64,000 nt of DNA from positions 1 through 64,000 of the forward strand of contig JAXGYO010000002.1 of NCBI GenBank assembly GCA_040772225.1, given 5' to 3'. The translations under genes were made by a program, and so were the position numbers. The notes beneath the pieces are model-generated. The model had not been told where the DNA came from, made no database searches, and worked only from the letters and a program-made list of their open reading frames with translations. This stretch comes from JAAYED01 sp040772225 (GTDB lineage: Bacteria; Chloroflexota; Anaerolineae; UBA1429). This document shows, piece after piece, positions 17,342 through 26,234 of this stretch (position 1 is the first letter of the stretch; the number at the start of each line of letters is the position of its first letter).

Positions 17342-18139
17342 CTACAAAGTCTCGACAATCTCGCGCAGCGCGGCGCCCTGGCGGCCCCAGTAGACGCTGT
17401 GGCTGCGCAGCTCGTCGCCCAGGCAAAAGTCCTTGACGCCCAGATCGATATAGTACTTGGCATCATCGGGCGCGTTGATCTCGCAGCGCGGGCGGACGCC
17501 GTGTTTGAGGGCCACCTTGATCATCTCGCGCTCAGCGGCCTTGAACTCGTCAAAGTGCTCGCCCGAGTTCCAGCCCCGGCTCATGGAATAGTCGGAGGGG
17601 CCGAACTGAACAATGTCCACGCCCGGCACCGCGCAGATCTCCTCGATATTGTCCATGGCCTCTTTCTTCTCGATCATGAACACCTTGACGGTGTCGCGCA
17701 CCATCTTGGCATAGGTCATTTGCGGGTTACCGGGCTGGTAGCCGATCCAGCGGCGGTTGGGGTAGCCAAAGCGGCCGCCATCCTCGGGCGTGTCGGGGCT
17801 GATCACCCAGATGGACTCTTTGACCTCTTCGGCGGTCTTGTGGTCGGTGAACATGATCGCTTGGAATCCGGCGGCCATGGCCTTTTGTGCCACATAGGCG
17901 CGGTTCTGGAAATCCAGCTTGATCATGCTGGACATGCCAAAGAGCTCGGCGGCGCGCGCGACGTTCTCCAGGTCGACCTGGTTGAACGGGCCATACTCGG
18001 CGACAAACTCGACATAATCGAACTTGCCGGTGTTGCCGACGATCTCCGTGATCACGGCCCAGGTGCTCTCGATGCGGGTGCCCATGGTGGGCTTGCCCTC
18101 GTTCAGGAGTTGGCGCAAACGGTTCGTCTTCATAACCAT
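17342..18139 (-). CDS. HpcH/HpaI aldolase-family protein (divergent)
   Basis: TIM-barrel protein of the HpcH/HpaI (2-keto-3-deoxy-sugar-acid aldolase) superfamily. The start ATG 18139 follows AAGGAG by 6 nt; the longer open frame to 18454 overlaps the neighbouring gene and is rejected. The 265 residues include the family-like opening LLNEGKPTMGTRIES, FDYVEFVAEYGPFNQ and VPGVDIVQFGPSDYSMSRGW. It differs from the adjacent canonical paralogue (18240) and is preceded by it with about 100 nt between. Likely last gene of the minus-strand sugar-acid cluster. The exact reaction is not predictable. Confidence 0.8.
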   Translation of the reverse strand: MVMKTNRLRQLLNEGKPTMGTRIESTWAVITEIVGNTGKFDYVEFVAEYGPFNQVDLENVARAAELFGMSSMIKLDFQNRAYVAQKAMAAGFQAIMFTDHKTAEEVKESIWVISPDTPEDGGRFGYPNRRWIGYQPGNPQMTYAKMVRDTVKVFMIEKKEAMDNIEEICAVPGVDIVQFGPSDYSMSRGWNSGEHFDEFKAAEREMIKVALKHGVRPRCEINAPDDAKYYIDLGVKDFCLGDELRSHSVYWGRQGAALREIVETL

Positions 18140-18239
18140 GGTGTGCTCCTTTGCCTCTTGTCCCTTTGGACTCTGCGATAGGGTCACTGTCGTATGTGAT
18201 GGTACCTTGTTTGGGTCTGGATTGCCAGCGCGTGCGAGG

Positions 18240-19043
18240 TCACCTTTGCTGCTGACCTGTGGTCCCGCTGACAACACACATCTTCTGCATCTCGGCCATG
18301 GCGGCGCGCAGGCCCCGCGCCATATAGTCGTACTCCCCGCCAATGGATAGCCAGTTGATCCCCCGGTCGATCCACTGCTGCACCAGCGTGGCGTCATAGT
18401 TGGCAGACACGCTGAACGGGATGCCGGCCTGTCGCGCAGTGGCAACCAATTCATCGAGCAGGGCGAGCACGTCCGGATGGCTTGTCTGCCCGATCAGGCC
18501 CATCGATGCGGCCAGGTCGCTGGTGCCGACGGTGATCGCATCCACGCCGTCGACGGCCAGAATAGACTCGAGATTCCGAACGCCGTCGATGTGCTCGATC
18601 TGCATGATCTTCCAGACCTGCCGGGCGTTCTCGATCTGCCACGTCATGTCTAGTAGCCCGTAGCCATTATCACGTATGGGTCCCACCCCGCGAATGCCGT
18701 CCGGCGGATAGCGGCAGGCGGCGACCGCCCGGGCAGCCTCATCGGCGGTACGGATCATGGGAAAGATGATGCCATCGATCCCCATGTCGAGGACAGGCTT
18801 GGCGAGGATCGGGTCGTTCCACGGTACCCGGTAAAAGGCCGCCATGCCCACCCCCTGGGCGGCCATGGTGTGGCGCTGCACGGTCTCGATATTCATGGCG
18901 GGGTGCTCGCCATCCAGCCAGACGAAATCCATGCCCGCCAGTCCAAAGAACTCGACGATCGTCGAATCTGAGGTCTTGATGTGGGTGCCGATGACGAGCG
19001 TCCCTGCCGCTAACTTGTCGAGGATACGAGCCAGACGCTTCAC
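18240..19043 (-). CDS. HpcH/HpaI family aldolase (4-hydroxy-2-oxoacid aldolase-like)
   Basis: Probable Mg2+/Mn2+-dependent class II retro-aldolase that splits 2-oxo-3-deoxy or 4-hydroxy-2-oxo acids into pyruvate and an aldehyde. The 267 residues carry the usual blocks: GTLVIGTHIKTSDSTIVE, GMDFVWLDGEHPAM (with the family E/D residues), GIDGIIFPMIRTADEA, IMQIEHIDGVRNLESIL and GTSDLAASMGL. It starts two bases after the stop of the 2-hydroxyacid dehydrogenase gene, so the two are translationally coupled. Pathway role as sugar-acid degradation is inferred from the neighbours. Confidence 0.88.
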   Translation of the reverse strand: MKRLARILDKLAAGTLVIGTHIKTSDSTIVEFFGLAGMDFVWLDGEHPAMNIETVQRHTMAAQGVGMAAFYRVPWNDPILAKPVLDMGIDGIIFPMIRTADEAARAVAACRYPPDGIRGVGPIRDNGYGLLDMTWQIENARQVWKIMQIEHIDGVRNLESILAVDGVDAITVGTSDLAASMGLIGQTSHPDVLALLDELVATARQAGIPFSVSANYDATLVQQWIDRGINWLSIGGEYDYMARGLRAAMAEMQKMCVVSGTTGQQQR

Positions 19044-19045
19044 AA

Positions 19046-20020
19046 CTAGTCTTTCTGCGCGTTCTCTACGTACGACGGGTTCAGGCAGCCGTAGGGAATC
19101 TGCCCAGCCTGGAACTCGCGCAGAGAGCGGATGATGCTGTCAAAGCCGGCCTGGATGCACACAGTGGTCTGCGTGGCCAGATGTGCCGTCATGAACACAT
19201 TGTCCAGCTTGCGCAGCTCGCTATCGGCCGGCAGGGGCTCGATGGCGAACACGTCCAGACCCGCCCCGGCGATGGTGTTGTTCTTGAGCGCGGCAATGAG
19301 CGCCTCCTCATCCACGGTGCCGCCGCGCGAGGTGTTGATCAGGAACGCCGATGGCTTCATTTTGGCGAGGAACTCGGCGTTGACGATCTTGGCGGTAGCG
19401 GGCATGAGGGGCACGTGGACACTCACAAAGTCGCTCTCGCGGGCGATCTGATCCAACGATGCTTTTTCGATGCCCAGTTCGCGCACGGCTTGCTCATTGT
19501 AGCGCACGTCATAGGCCAGGATGCGGCAGTTGAATCCCTGCAGCAGGCGGGCCACCTTCTGGCCGATATTGCCAAATCCGATCAGCCCCACGGTCGCGCC
19601 CTCCACGCCCCGGCAGACCGGTCCGCGGTTGTAGCCGCCGGCCTTGATCTCGCGGTCGCTCCGGAAAAAGCCGCGGGAGATCTCGAGCATCAGGCCGATG
19701 GTCGTCTCGCCCACGCCGGTGGACATGGCGCCGGGGGTGTTGCAGACGCAGATGCCCACGCTCGCGGCATAGTCCACGTCGATCTTGTCATAGCCCACAC
19801 CGTGGCGAATGATGAACCGCAGGCTGTCCTTGAGCGCGTCCAGCACGCGGGGCGTGAACGGCTCACCCATGGCCACCACAGCATCGATGCCGCGATAGTT
19901 TTCGATGACGGCATCCTCGGTGTTCTGGGCAAAGGGCACCTGCACGACATCAAAGCCTGCAGCGCGCAGATAGTCATAGTACTCGGGCCAACGGACACCC
20001 ATTCCGACTCTAAAGCTCAT
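19046..20020 (-). CDS. D-isomer specific 2-hydroxyacid dehydrogenase
   Basis: NAD(P)-dependent reduction of 2-oxoacids to D-2-hydroxyacids or the reverse. The start ATG 20020 (MSFRVGMG) follows GGAGGGG; the upstream ATG at 20050 is not needed. The 324 residues contain the nucleotide-binding motif GLIGFGNIGQKVA, the catalytic Arg block INTSRGGTVDEEAL, the Glu in FAIEPLPADSEL and a His in FMTAHLATQT. Length fits the family. Sits between an SDR upstream and an HpcH-type aldolase downstream, suggesting glycolate, glyoxylate or sugar-acid metabolism. Confidence 0.9.
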   Translation of the reverse strand: MSFRVGMGVRWPEYYDYLRAAGFDVVQVPFAQNTEDAVIENYRGIDAVVAMGEPFTPRVLDALKDSLRFIIRHGVGYDKIDVDYAASVGICVCNTPGAMSTGVGETTIGLMLEISRGFFRSDREIKAGGYNRGPVCRGVEGATVGLIGFGNIGQKVARLLQGFNCRILAYDVRYNEQAVRELGIEKASLDQIARESDFVSVHVPLMPATAKIVNAEFLAKMKPSAFLINTSRGGTVDEEALIAALKNNTIAGAGLDVFAIEPLPADSELRKLDNVFMTAHLATQTTVCIQAGFDSIIRSLREFQAGQIPYGCLNPSYVENAQKD

Positions 20021-20057
20021 TAGCGCACCCCTCCATGGTTGATTGCACACACACAGT

Positions 20058-20828
20058 CTATATGATCGTAAAGCCGCCGTCGACTATCTCCACGGCTCCC
20101 GTGGTAAAGCTGGAGGCGGGGCTGGCGAGGTATAGCAGCGCCGTCACCAGTTCGTGGGGCTGTCCAAAATGTCCCATCGGTGTGTTGCGCATCCAGGCCT
20201 CCCGATAGGGATGTCCAGGTTGAAGAACCGGGTTGTCAGGATGTGCGACAAAGTTGCCGGGGCAGATGCAATTGACGCGGACGTTGTACGGAGCCCACTC
20301 CACCGCGAGCGATTTGGTCAACATGATCAAAGCGGCTTTGGCAACGTTGTAGGCCGCCTGCTTGTTTGGATAGTCCACCATGATCCCTGACTTGCTGGCG
20401 ATATTGACGATGCTTCCGCTGCCCTGACCGATCATCACGCGGCCGAATACCTGGCACATGTGAAAGTTGCCGTCCACATTGGTGTCCATGACCCGCCGCC
20501 AGGTGGCCCAGTCGATATCCTCAACGGCGCCATCCTGAAACACACCGGCATTGTTCACCAGGACGTCTACCCGACCATACTCGGAGAGTACCTGGCTCGC
20601 AAAGGCCTCAACCTGCGCGCGATCTGAGATATCGCAATGGTAGGCCGACGAGCGAACCCCCTTTTGAGTGACGAGTGCCGCGGTCTCTTGAGCCCCGGCG
20701 ATCTGAACATCGGCGATCGCGACATCGCTGCCGGCATCGGCCAATCCCAACGCCATGGCACGGCCCAGACCGCCAGCCGCGCCGGTAACGATAGAGATCA
20801 TGTTCTCCAGCGAAAAAAGATCAGTCAT
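20058..20828 (-). CDS. Short-chain dehydrogenase/reductase (SDR)
   Basis: Cytoplasmic NAD(P)-dependent oxidoreductase, classical SDR of 256 residues. Motifs: TGAAGGLGRAMA (cofactor binding), NNAG in VLVNNAGVFQ, Ser in IVNIASKSGIM, and the catalytic Tyr-x3-Lys in QAAYNVAKAAL. The C-terminal DGGFTII is typical. First gene of the likely operon SDR, 2-hydroxyacid dehydrogenase, aldolase, aldolase-like protein. Probably oxidises a sugar or polyol; substrate unknown. The ribosome site is weak (AAAGGTA further upstream). Confidence 0.88.
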   Translation of the reverse strand: MTDLFSLENMISIVTGAAGGLGRAMALGLADAGSDVAIADVQIAGAQETAALVTQKGVRSSAYHCDISDRAQVEAFASQVLSEYGRVDVLVNNAGVFQDGAVEDIDWATWRRVMDTNVDGNFHMCQVFGRVMIGQGSGSIVNIASKSGIMVDYPNKQAAYNVAKAALIMLTKSLAVEWAPYNVRVNCICPGNFVAHPDNPVLQPGHPYREAWMRNTPMGHFGQPHELVTALLYLASPASSFTTGAVEIVDGGFTII

Positions 20829-20879
20829 TGGGAGAGAGTACCTTTCATGACCGGCGGATTCACGCCCCCGGTCGCAGTG

Positions 20880-21464
20880 TTAATTCGTCTCGGGTTCCTC
20901 GCCGCTGTCGATCCTCAGGCGGTAACGCAGCTTTTGCCGGTCACCCCGGCCATAGAGCGAATCGTGAGGCGGTACGGTGACGGTTTCGACGTACTCGGCG
21001 CCAGCCAGTTCGCAAGTGCGCTGTGAGGCATAGTTGTCCGGATCGGTGGTGATCCAGAGCTCTTTCATGCCGTGGCGCCTGGCCAGCGGGATCAACAGGC
21101 GCGTCCCGCGCGCGGCGTAGTGGTGGCCCCGATGCTCCGCGCTGACGCCGTAGCCGATGTGCCCCACGTAGATGATGTGCTCCGTATCGCCAACACGCAG
21201 CGAGATGCCGCCCAGCCGGGCGTTATCCGGGATGCGCCGCATCTGAAACTCGTAGGAGGGCACCATGCCGCGCGCAGGGTCGCCATGGTAGCGCAGCATC
21301 AACACCAGGCGCAGGTCGCCATCCACCAGTTCGCCGGGGTCCAGGAACTCGAACTCGGGCTCTTGCTGTATCCCCATAAAGCCGTTCACCATGCAGGCCA
21401 TCTCGTCGATCGCTACACCAACGAGCGAGATTGTACACGCTATCCAAAGGCTATGCCACCGCAT
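20880..21464 (-). CDS. GNAT family N-acetyltransferase
   Basis: Acetyl-CoA dependent acetyltransferase of unknown substrate. The core shows IIYVGHIGYGVSAEHRGHHYAA (acetyl-CoA binding loop), LWITTDPDNYASQRTCELAGAEYVE and the usual C-terminal strand. The start is uncertain: M1 at 21464, M22 at 21401 and M30 at 21377 are in frame. TACAAT read on the minus strand at 21436-21431 would favour 21401 as a short-leader start. It lies just upstream of the SDR operon in the same direction. Confidence 0.75.
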   Translation of the reverse strand: MRWHSLWIACTISLVGVAIDEMACMVNGFMGIQQEPEFEFLDPGELVDGDLRLVLMLRYHGDPARGMVPSYEFQMRRIPDNARLGGISLRVGDTEHIIYVGHIGYGVSAEHRGHHYAARGTRLLIPLARRHGMKELWITTDPDNYASQRTCELAGAEYVETVTVPPHDSLYGRGDRQKLRYRLRIDSGEEPETN

Positions 21465-21746
21465 AGTGTGCTTTTTGGGATGAGGCTGCCCGGCATCCGC
21501 ACGCGAACCCTGCGCGCTGAGAGTGTCAGCGACGCCTTGTGCTGCACATTCAGTAGCTCCATATGATGGTCACACCACGGCGTTGGCCGGATGTGGGGTG
21601 AGTTCCGCGGAAGGCGCTGTTGTGCTCCCCTGTTCTTCTGAACCAGGTATATTCTCGTGGTGACCTAATCAACTTGCCGGCGGCTATGCACAGGCTTGTA
21701 TTCCATCGGCAACGTACTCGTCCATACTGCACCGGGGGCGCGATGA

Positions 21747-22214
21747 ATGATGAATACTGCGCCTGTTTATCGCCATACACAACCCGGCACCCTGATCCGC
21801 TGGGCGCTCGCACTGGCATTCGCAGGTTTCCTGTTTTTGCCTGTTTCCATGGGCCTGCCGCTGTCGGGCCCTGACGTCATCGTGGGCCTTGTTTTGGCCC
21901 TCATCGCGGCTGCGCTTGTGCTGATGCACTCGCTGACCATACTCGTCGACCAAGAGAGCCTGACTGCGCACCTGGGTCCAGGTGCCATCCGGCGCTCAGT
22001 GCTTCTCGCCGACATTCGTCACGTCCGGTTCGTGCGCAGCCCCTGGTACTCGGGTTGGGGTCTGCGTATCACCACCCGCGGGCCGCTCTGGCGCGTCTCC
22101 GGCCTCGATGCTGTGGAGCTCTCCCTGAGCAAGGGACGCTGGCTGATCGGTACCGACGACCCCGAAGGTCTGATGGCGGGGCTGCGGTTGAACCTTGAGC
22201 ATAAGAGTCATTAG
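21747..22214 (+). CDS. Membrane protein with bacterial PH-like domain
   Basis: A 155-residue protein of unknown function. Two membrane segments (IRWALALAFAGFLFLPVSMG and VIVGLVLALIAAALVLMHSL) precede a beta-rich domain (LTILVDQESLTAHLGPGAIRRSVLLADI) that resembles bPH domains, ending RWLIGTDDPEGLMAGL. Related to the protein at 901 and, more closely, to the shorter ORF at 22308. M1 or M2 could be the start; no strong ribosome site. Confidence 0.7.
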   Translation: MMNTAPVYRHTQPGTLIRWALALAFAGFLFLPVSMGLPLSGPDVIVGLVLALIAAALVLMHSLTILVDQESLTAHLGPGAIRRSVLLADIRHVRFVRSPWYSGWGLRITTRGPLWRVSGLDAVELSLSKGRWLIGTDDPEGLMAGLRLNLEHKSH

Positions 22215-22307
22215 GCGGTCCGTTCTATGGTGCAGTCGAGAGTCAACATCCGCGGATAGCAGGAGGGAAGAGAGCTTCCTTACGAACATACACAGCCAGG
22301 AACGGCG

Positions 22308-22625
22308 ATGCGGATCGGCATGGGTGCGGTCATCCTGGTGCTGATCGTCATGCAGTTTGTTGCCGACGACGCCCAGGTCAGCGTCTGGCTTCTGGTGGCG
22401 GGACTCGCCGTATTGCTCTATCTGCACCACGCTCTCACCGTGCGGGTGGACCTGGGCAAGCGCTATACTGGTGCGGGCTGGATGTTCCGCGTGTCGGGCG
22501 TGTCGACCGTGGACGTAACGCGCTCAAGCTCAAGTTTCCGCATCGGTACCGACGACCCTGATGGGCGCCTGGCAAGACGACGCCGGTCGCTGAGACTGAT
22601 GGGCAGTCCCGGGCCGGAGCCATAG
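22308..22625 (+). CDS. Shortened PH-like paralogue of the preceding gene
   Basis: A 105-residue ORF. It keeps the two membrane segments (GAVILVLIVMQFV, VSVWLLVAGLAVLLYL), the strand LTVRVDLG and the ending FRVSGVSTVDVTRSSSSFRIGTDDPDG, which aligns with WRVSGLDAVELSLSKGRWLIGTDDPEG of the neighbour. About 35 residues of the central domain are missing. Either a decaying tandem duplicate or a minimal version. Start ATG 22308. Confidence 0.55.
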   Translation: MRIGMGAVILVLIVMQFVADDAQVSVWLLVAGLAVLLYLHHALTVRVDLGKRYTGAGWMFRVSGVSTVDVTRSSSSFRIGTDDPDGRLARRRRSLRLMGSPGPEP

Positions 22626-22656
22626 AGTTGTCGCTTTTCGTGACAGGGCGCGAGCT

Positions 22657-23952
22657 TTATGCTGTGTCGAGCACCGGTGTCACGTTGGGCATGTACTCGC
22701 GGAGCGATGCTACCGGTTCATCATCGATATAATCCACACGCACATACGACAAAAAGGCCTCGCCGCTGCCCAGGTCGTTATCGCAAATCAGGCGCCGCCA
22801 TGCCTGGGCAGGCTTGCCGTCGAGATTGATCTCCCAGTTCCAGCTCCCCGTGTTCAGATAGATTGCCCCGCTCTTGAGCACTTCCAGTGCTGGCACGTGC
22901 GTATGTCCAAAAAGGACGATTCTGGCACCAGTCTCCTGCGCGACGCGATCCGCTGCCGACATGAGCTGAGCGTGCAAGGCGTGCTCCTCCAAAAGCCCTC
23001 GGGCGAGAATCGGATCGCGCGACAGGGTTTCCTGTGAGAGCAGTGTCTCCAATGATGCGAGACTTGGCGGCGTCTCTTTTGGAGGCGTGCCCAGCCTTGA
23101 AGCCGACGTCGCAGTTCCTTCGCCAGTGCCCGCGGCCACATCCTGCGCGAGTTGGCGGTTGCTGCGGGCCAGCGGGTGATGGATGCGCAGGAGGGTGGGA
23201 AGCGCCGGAAAGAAAAGCCAGGCCAGGCGAAGCGCCATGAGCGGACGGTAGCGCAAGAGAAACCACCCGACGGCCGTCATCGGTTTTACGCTGCTAATCC
23301 AAACGAGATCGCGCTCCAGGCGGTTGATCGCGCGGATAAAGATGCGCGCGCCGGGTGTCTCGAGCAGGCGTGAGGGATCGCGAGGATTGACCGGATCGTC
23401 AAAAGACGGATGCCGGTTGAGCGCCTCCGCGTGCTGGCTGCCGTGCTCTAGGTAGAGGCCGTCCCGCTGCAGGGCCAGTGGCACAAAGGAAAGGCAGCGT
23501 TGGCGTGATCCTCGCGCGTCGAGCGCATCGCGCAGGACGTTCTGAACCGACGGCCAGTGCAACTGGACATCGTGATTGCCTTTTATGATAGTCAGGCTGC
23601 GCCGCGGCTCAGTCTCTTGCAGAAAAGCGCCCAGGGCTTGAAACAGCTGCCGATGTCCGGCGACAATCATCGCCATGCGGCGTTCCGATTCGGAGGCTGT
23701 GGTCCCCGCGTAATAACGGTCGGGGTAACGCCTGGTCGGCACAAAGTCTTCATGCGTGTCGAGCGCAGGCACCTGCCAGAACTCAAAGGCGTCGCCGTTC
23801 AGGATCAGTTCCACCTCCTGGCCGCTGTAGTCACTCTCGTGTGCTAGATCGCCCAGCAGTTGCGCCAGCGTGGCGTCGTGGTGGAAATCCTCCAATGGGT
23901 TGCCCTGGCCGCCCGCGCCGATGTGGAGATCGCTGAGAATGATCTTGAACAT
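22657..23952 (-). CDS. Metallophosphoesterase (calcineurin-like)
   Basis: Dinuclear-metal phosphoesterase. ATG 23952 follows GGGAGG by 7 nt; the open frame up to 24444 has no support. The 431 residues carry the four metal-site motifs in order: SDLHIG (residues 7-12), LNGDAFEFW, IKGNHDVQLH and GHTHVP near the C terminus, with NTGSWNWE. A long helical insertion between GNHD and GHTH, with a hydrophobic patch (LRLAWLFFPALPTLL), suggests membrane association, somewhat like LpxH-type or UDP-sugar hydrolases. Substrate unknown. Confidence 0.88.
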   Translation of the reverse strand: MFKIILSDLHIGAGGQGNPLEDFHHDATLAQLLGDLAHESDYSGQEVELILNGDAFEFWQVPALDTHEDFVPTRRYPDRYYAGTTASESERRMAMIVAGHRQLFQALGAFLQETEPRRSLTIIKGNHDVQLHWPSVQNVLRDALDARGSRQRCLSFVPLALQRDGLYLEHGSQHAEALNRHPSFDDPVNPRDPSRLLETPGARIFIRAINRLERDLVWISSVKPMTAVGWFLLRYRPLMALRLAWLFFPALPTLLRIHHPLARSNRQLAQDVAAGTGEGTATSASRLGTPPKETPPSLASLETLLSQETLSRDPILARGLLEEHALHAQLMSAADRVAQETGARIVLFGHTHVPALEVLKSGAIYLNTGSWNWEINLDGKPAQAWRRLICDNDLGSGEAFLSYVRVDYIDDEPVASLREYMPNVTPVLDTA

Positions 23953-24192
23953 GATCGCGCCTCCCGGTTGGCAGTGTAGGGCAACCCATTCGGCGCAGCA
24001 AGCGTACGGAGGCCGGCAGTCATACGCCTGCCGGCACACAAAGGTCGGTAGCAGTTGCGACTGTGGCCACGGGCCTGGGCTTGTGCAAACTGACGGCCCA
24101 AAGCCAGCAGAGTCTGGCTGAATTGAACGATGCGGGCTTGATGGTGAGCCGCCATACTGGTGCGTGAGATGACCAGATTCTGGAGGTGACCC

Positions 24193-24366
24193 ATGGAAGC
24201 GACCGGTCTGGCGCAGTACGCCGCAGGCATCGGCCTGCAGGGATTCTTTGTGCTCTTTGTCTGGCGGATGGCGCGCCGGCTGTATCCTTTGATCGAAAGG
24301 ATCAAGGAGATGGACACGGGTCCTGTTGCCGTCGAGAGCGGCACGGGCGACCCCCAATCTTCTTGA
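24193..24366 (+). CDS. Small single-span membrane protein
   Basis: A 57-residue ORF. ATG 24193 has an excellent GGAGG 6 nt upstream. One hydrophobic helix (GIGLQGFFVLFVW) is followed by a basic amphipathic stretch (RMARRLYPLIERIKEM) and a polar tail. The layout recalls UviB/BhlA-type small holin-like proteins, but the similarity is only in architecture. Divergent from the metallophosphoesterase gene. Confidence 0.55.
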   Translation: MEATGLAQYAAGIGLQGFFVLFVWRMARRLYPLIERIKEMDTGPVAVESGTGDPQSS

Positions 24367-24547
24367 TCGCCTCTTTGCTAGCTCACGATCGTTTCGATCG
24401 CCAGTTTCGCGCGGAAGGCCGGAACTGGTACGAACAGGGCGCAACAGGCCGCCCCCTCAATCAGCATCGCTGCTGAGCCTCTCATGCGCCCTCTACCGCA
24501 GCCCGGAGTGAATGCTCCGGGCCGTGGTGTGCTTTGCTCCTCGTCCT

Positions 24548-24576
24548 TTGCCTCGCGCCCGCTCTACGTCTATACT
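24548..24576 (+). promoter_or_regulatory. Possible promoter of the GH43 gene
   Basis: TTGCCT (24548-24553), 17-nt spacer, TATACT (24571-24576), 46 nt before ATG 24623. Confidence 0.5.
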
Positions 24577-24622
24577 CCCCTCGCAGCGTTCACGGCACCC
24601 TTACGCGCAAGGAGGCGCATCG

Positions 24623-26203
24623 ATGGCGACGTACCGCAACCCCGTCATCCCCGGCTTTTACCCCGATCCCTCTGTATGCCGGGTGGGCGAAGACTATTAC
24701 CTGGTCACCAGTACCTTTGAGTACTTTCCCGGCGTCCCCGTGTTCCACTCGCGTGACCTCGTGGACTGGGATCTGATTGGCCACTGCCTGACTCGGCCGG
24801 AGCAGGTGCCGCTGGGAGGCTCCCGTGCCTCGGGGGGCATCTTTGCGCCCACGATCCGTTACCACGACGGACGGTTCTACATGGTGGTGACCAACGTCAC
24901 CGGCGGCGGGCATTTCTATGTGTGGACGGAGGATCCCGCGCGTGAGTGGTCCGACCCGATCCGGGTCGACACGGGCGCCTTTGGCATCGACCCGAGCCTG
25001 TTCTTTGATGATGACGGAACCTGCTACTTTACCGCGACATCCACGAATGGTCTGGTGCAGTGCCCGATCGACATCGAAACGGGTAAAGCGCTGGAGGCGC
25101 CGCGTCCGGTCTGGCAGGGGACCGGGGGCTCTTTTCCCGAGGCGCCGCACCTGTACAAGTTCCACGGCGCCTATTACATGATGCTGGCGGAGGGGGGCAC
25201 TGAGCGCGGGCACATGGTGACCATCGCCCGCGGACCGACGCCCTATGGCCCCTGGGAGGCATGCCCGCACAACCCGATCCTGACACACCGCAGCACGGGG
25301 CGCCCTATCCAGTCCACCGGTCACGCCGACCTTTTTCAGGCGCACGATGGCTCCTGGTGGATGGTGTTCCTGGCGACGCGACCCCACGGCCAGTACCCGC
25401 TTTTTCATAACCTGGGTCGCGAGACCAACATCGCGCCGGTGCACTGGACCGGCGAGGGCTGGCCGGTGGTCGGGGCAGAAGGACGTGCAGAGGTTGAGAG
25501 TGAGGCGCCAGTATTTGCGGCGGCCGTTGTACGCCGGTGGGACGCAGCTACCGAGGATACCTTCGAGGGCAACAGCATGCCCCTGTACTGGAACTGGCTG
25601 CGGAACCCGGACCTCGCCAATTACCGCCTGGGCGAGCGCTCTGGTTGGCTGCGGCTGCAGGGGACGGCCGTCACGCTGAACGAGGCAGAGTCACCGACCT
25701 TTGTGGGGCGGCGGCAGCAGCACCATCAGATGCTGGCCAGCGTGGAACTGGACTTTACCCCCTCGCGCAAAGGCGACGAGGCTGGTTTGACTGTGCTGAT
25801 GAACAACCGGCACCACTATGAAGTGGCGATCACGCGTGAGGACGGATGCCGCGTGGCCATCACCCGTCGTACAATCGGGAGCCTGTCGGTGATCACGGCG
25901 ACGCGGTCTTTGCCTGAATCCGGCACGGTGACGCTGTCCATCGAGGCGCAGTTGCCGCCGGGCGCGGAGCCGCGGGCGCATGCCGGCGGCGAGCCCGAGT
26001 ACGTGTTGAGCGTATCGGTCCATGGGGGGCCTGAAGAGGTGCTGGACCGTCCGGAGATGCGCTATATAGCGACTGAGGTCGCCGGGGGCTTTACAGGAGC
26101 CTACCTGGGGATGTATGCTACAGGTAACGGGGCCCTGTGCTCCGTGCCGGCGGATTTCGCACGGTTCCGCTACGAGCCGTTGGGCCTCGAAAGCCCGGCG
26201 TGA
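24623..26203 (+). CDS. Glycoside hydrolase family 43 (beta-xylosidase/arabinofuranosidase type)
   Basis: Hydrolyses xylo- or arabino-oligosaccharides; no signal peptide, so probably cytoplasmic. ATG 24623 follows AAGGAGG by 7 nt. The 526 residues start with NPVIPGFYPDPSVCRVGEDY, giving the catalytic base Asp in YPDPSV; GIDPSLFFDDDG holds the pKa-modulating Asp and GGSFPEAPHLYK the acid Glu of the five-blade propeller. The second half (from about residue 320: TEDTFEGNSMPLYWNWLRNP) is the beta-sandwich found in GH43 beta-xylosidases. Monocistronic; fits with sugar uptake genes at 44-47 kb. Confidence 0.92.
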   Translation: MATYRNPVIPGFYPDPSVCRVGEDYYLVTSTFEYFPGVPVFHSRDLVDWDLIGHCLTRPEQVPLGGSRASGGIFAPTIRYHDGRFYMVVTNVTGGGHFYVWTEDPAREWSDPIRVDTGAFGIDPSLFFDDDGTCYFTATSTNGLVQCPIDIETGKALEAPRPVWQGTGGSFPEAPHLYKFHGAYYMMLAEGGTERGHMVTIARGPTPYGPWEACPHNPILTHRSTGRPIQSTGHADLFQAHDGSWWMVFLATRPHGQYPLFHNLGRETNIAPVHWTGEGWPVVGAEGRAEVESEAPVFAAAVVRRWDAATEDTFEGNSMPLYWNWLRNPDLANYRLGERSGWLRLQGTAVTLNEAESPTFVGRRQQHHQMLASVELDFTPSRKGDEAGLTVLMNNRHHYEVAITREDGCRVAITRRTIGSLSVITATRSLPESGTVTLSIEAQLPPGAEPRAHAGGEPEYVLSVSVHGGPEEVLDRPEMRYIATEVAGGFTGAYLGMYATGNGALCSVPADFARFRYEPLGLESPA

Positions 26204-26234
26204 TGGTGTCAATTACACTGAACGAGGAGGCCCC

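Noticed and set aside
17342..18454. 370-residue aldolase ORF starting at 18454
   Set aside because: The first 105 codons overlap the neighbouring gene and lack family similarity; ATG 18139 has a good ribosome site.
22657..24444. 595-residue metallophosphoesterase start at 24444
   Set aside because: The extra N-terminal part overlaps the divergent small gene and has no homology; ATG 23952 begins at the SDLH motif region with a good ribosome site.
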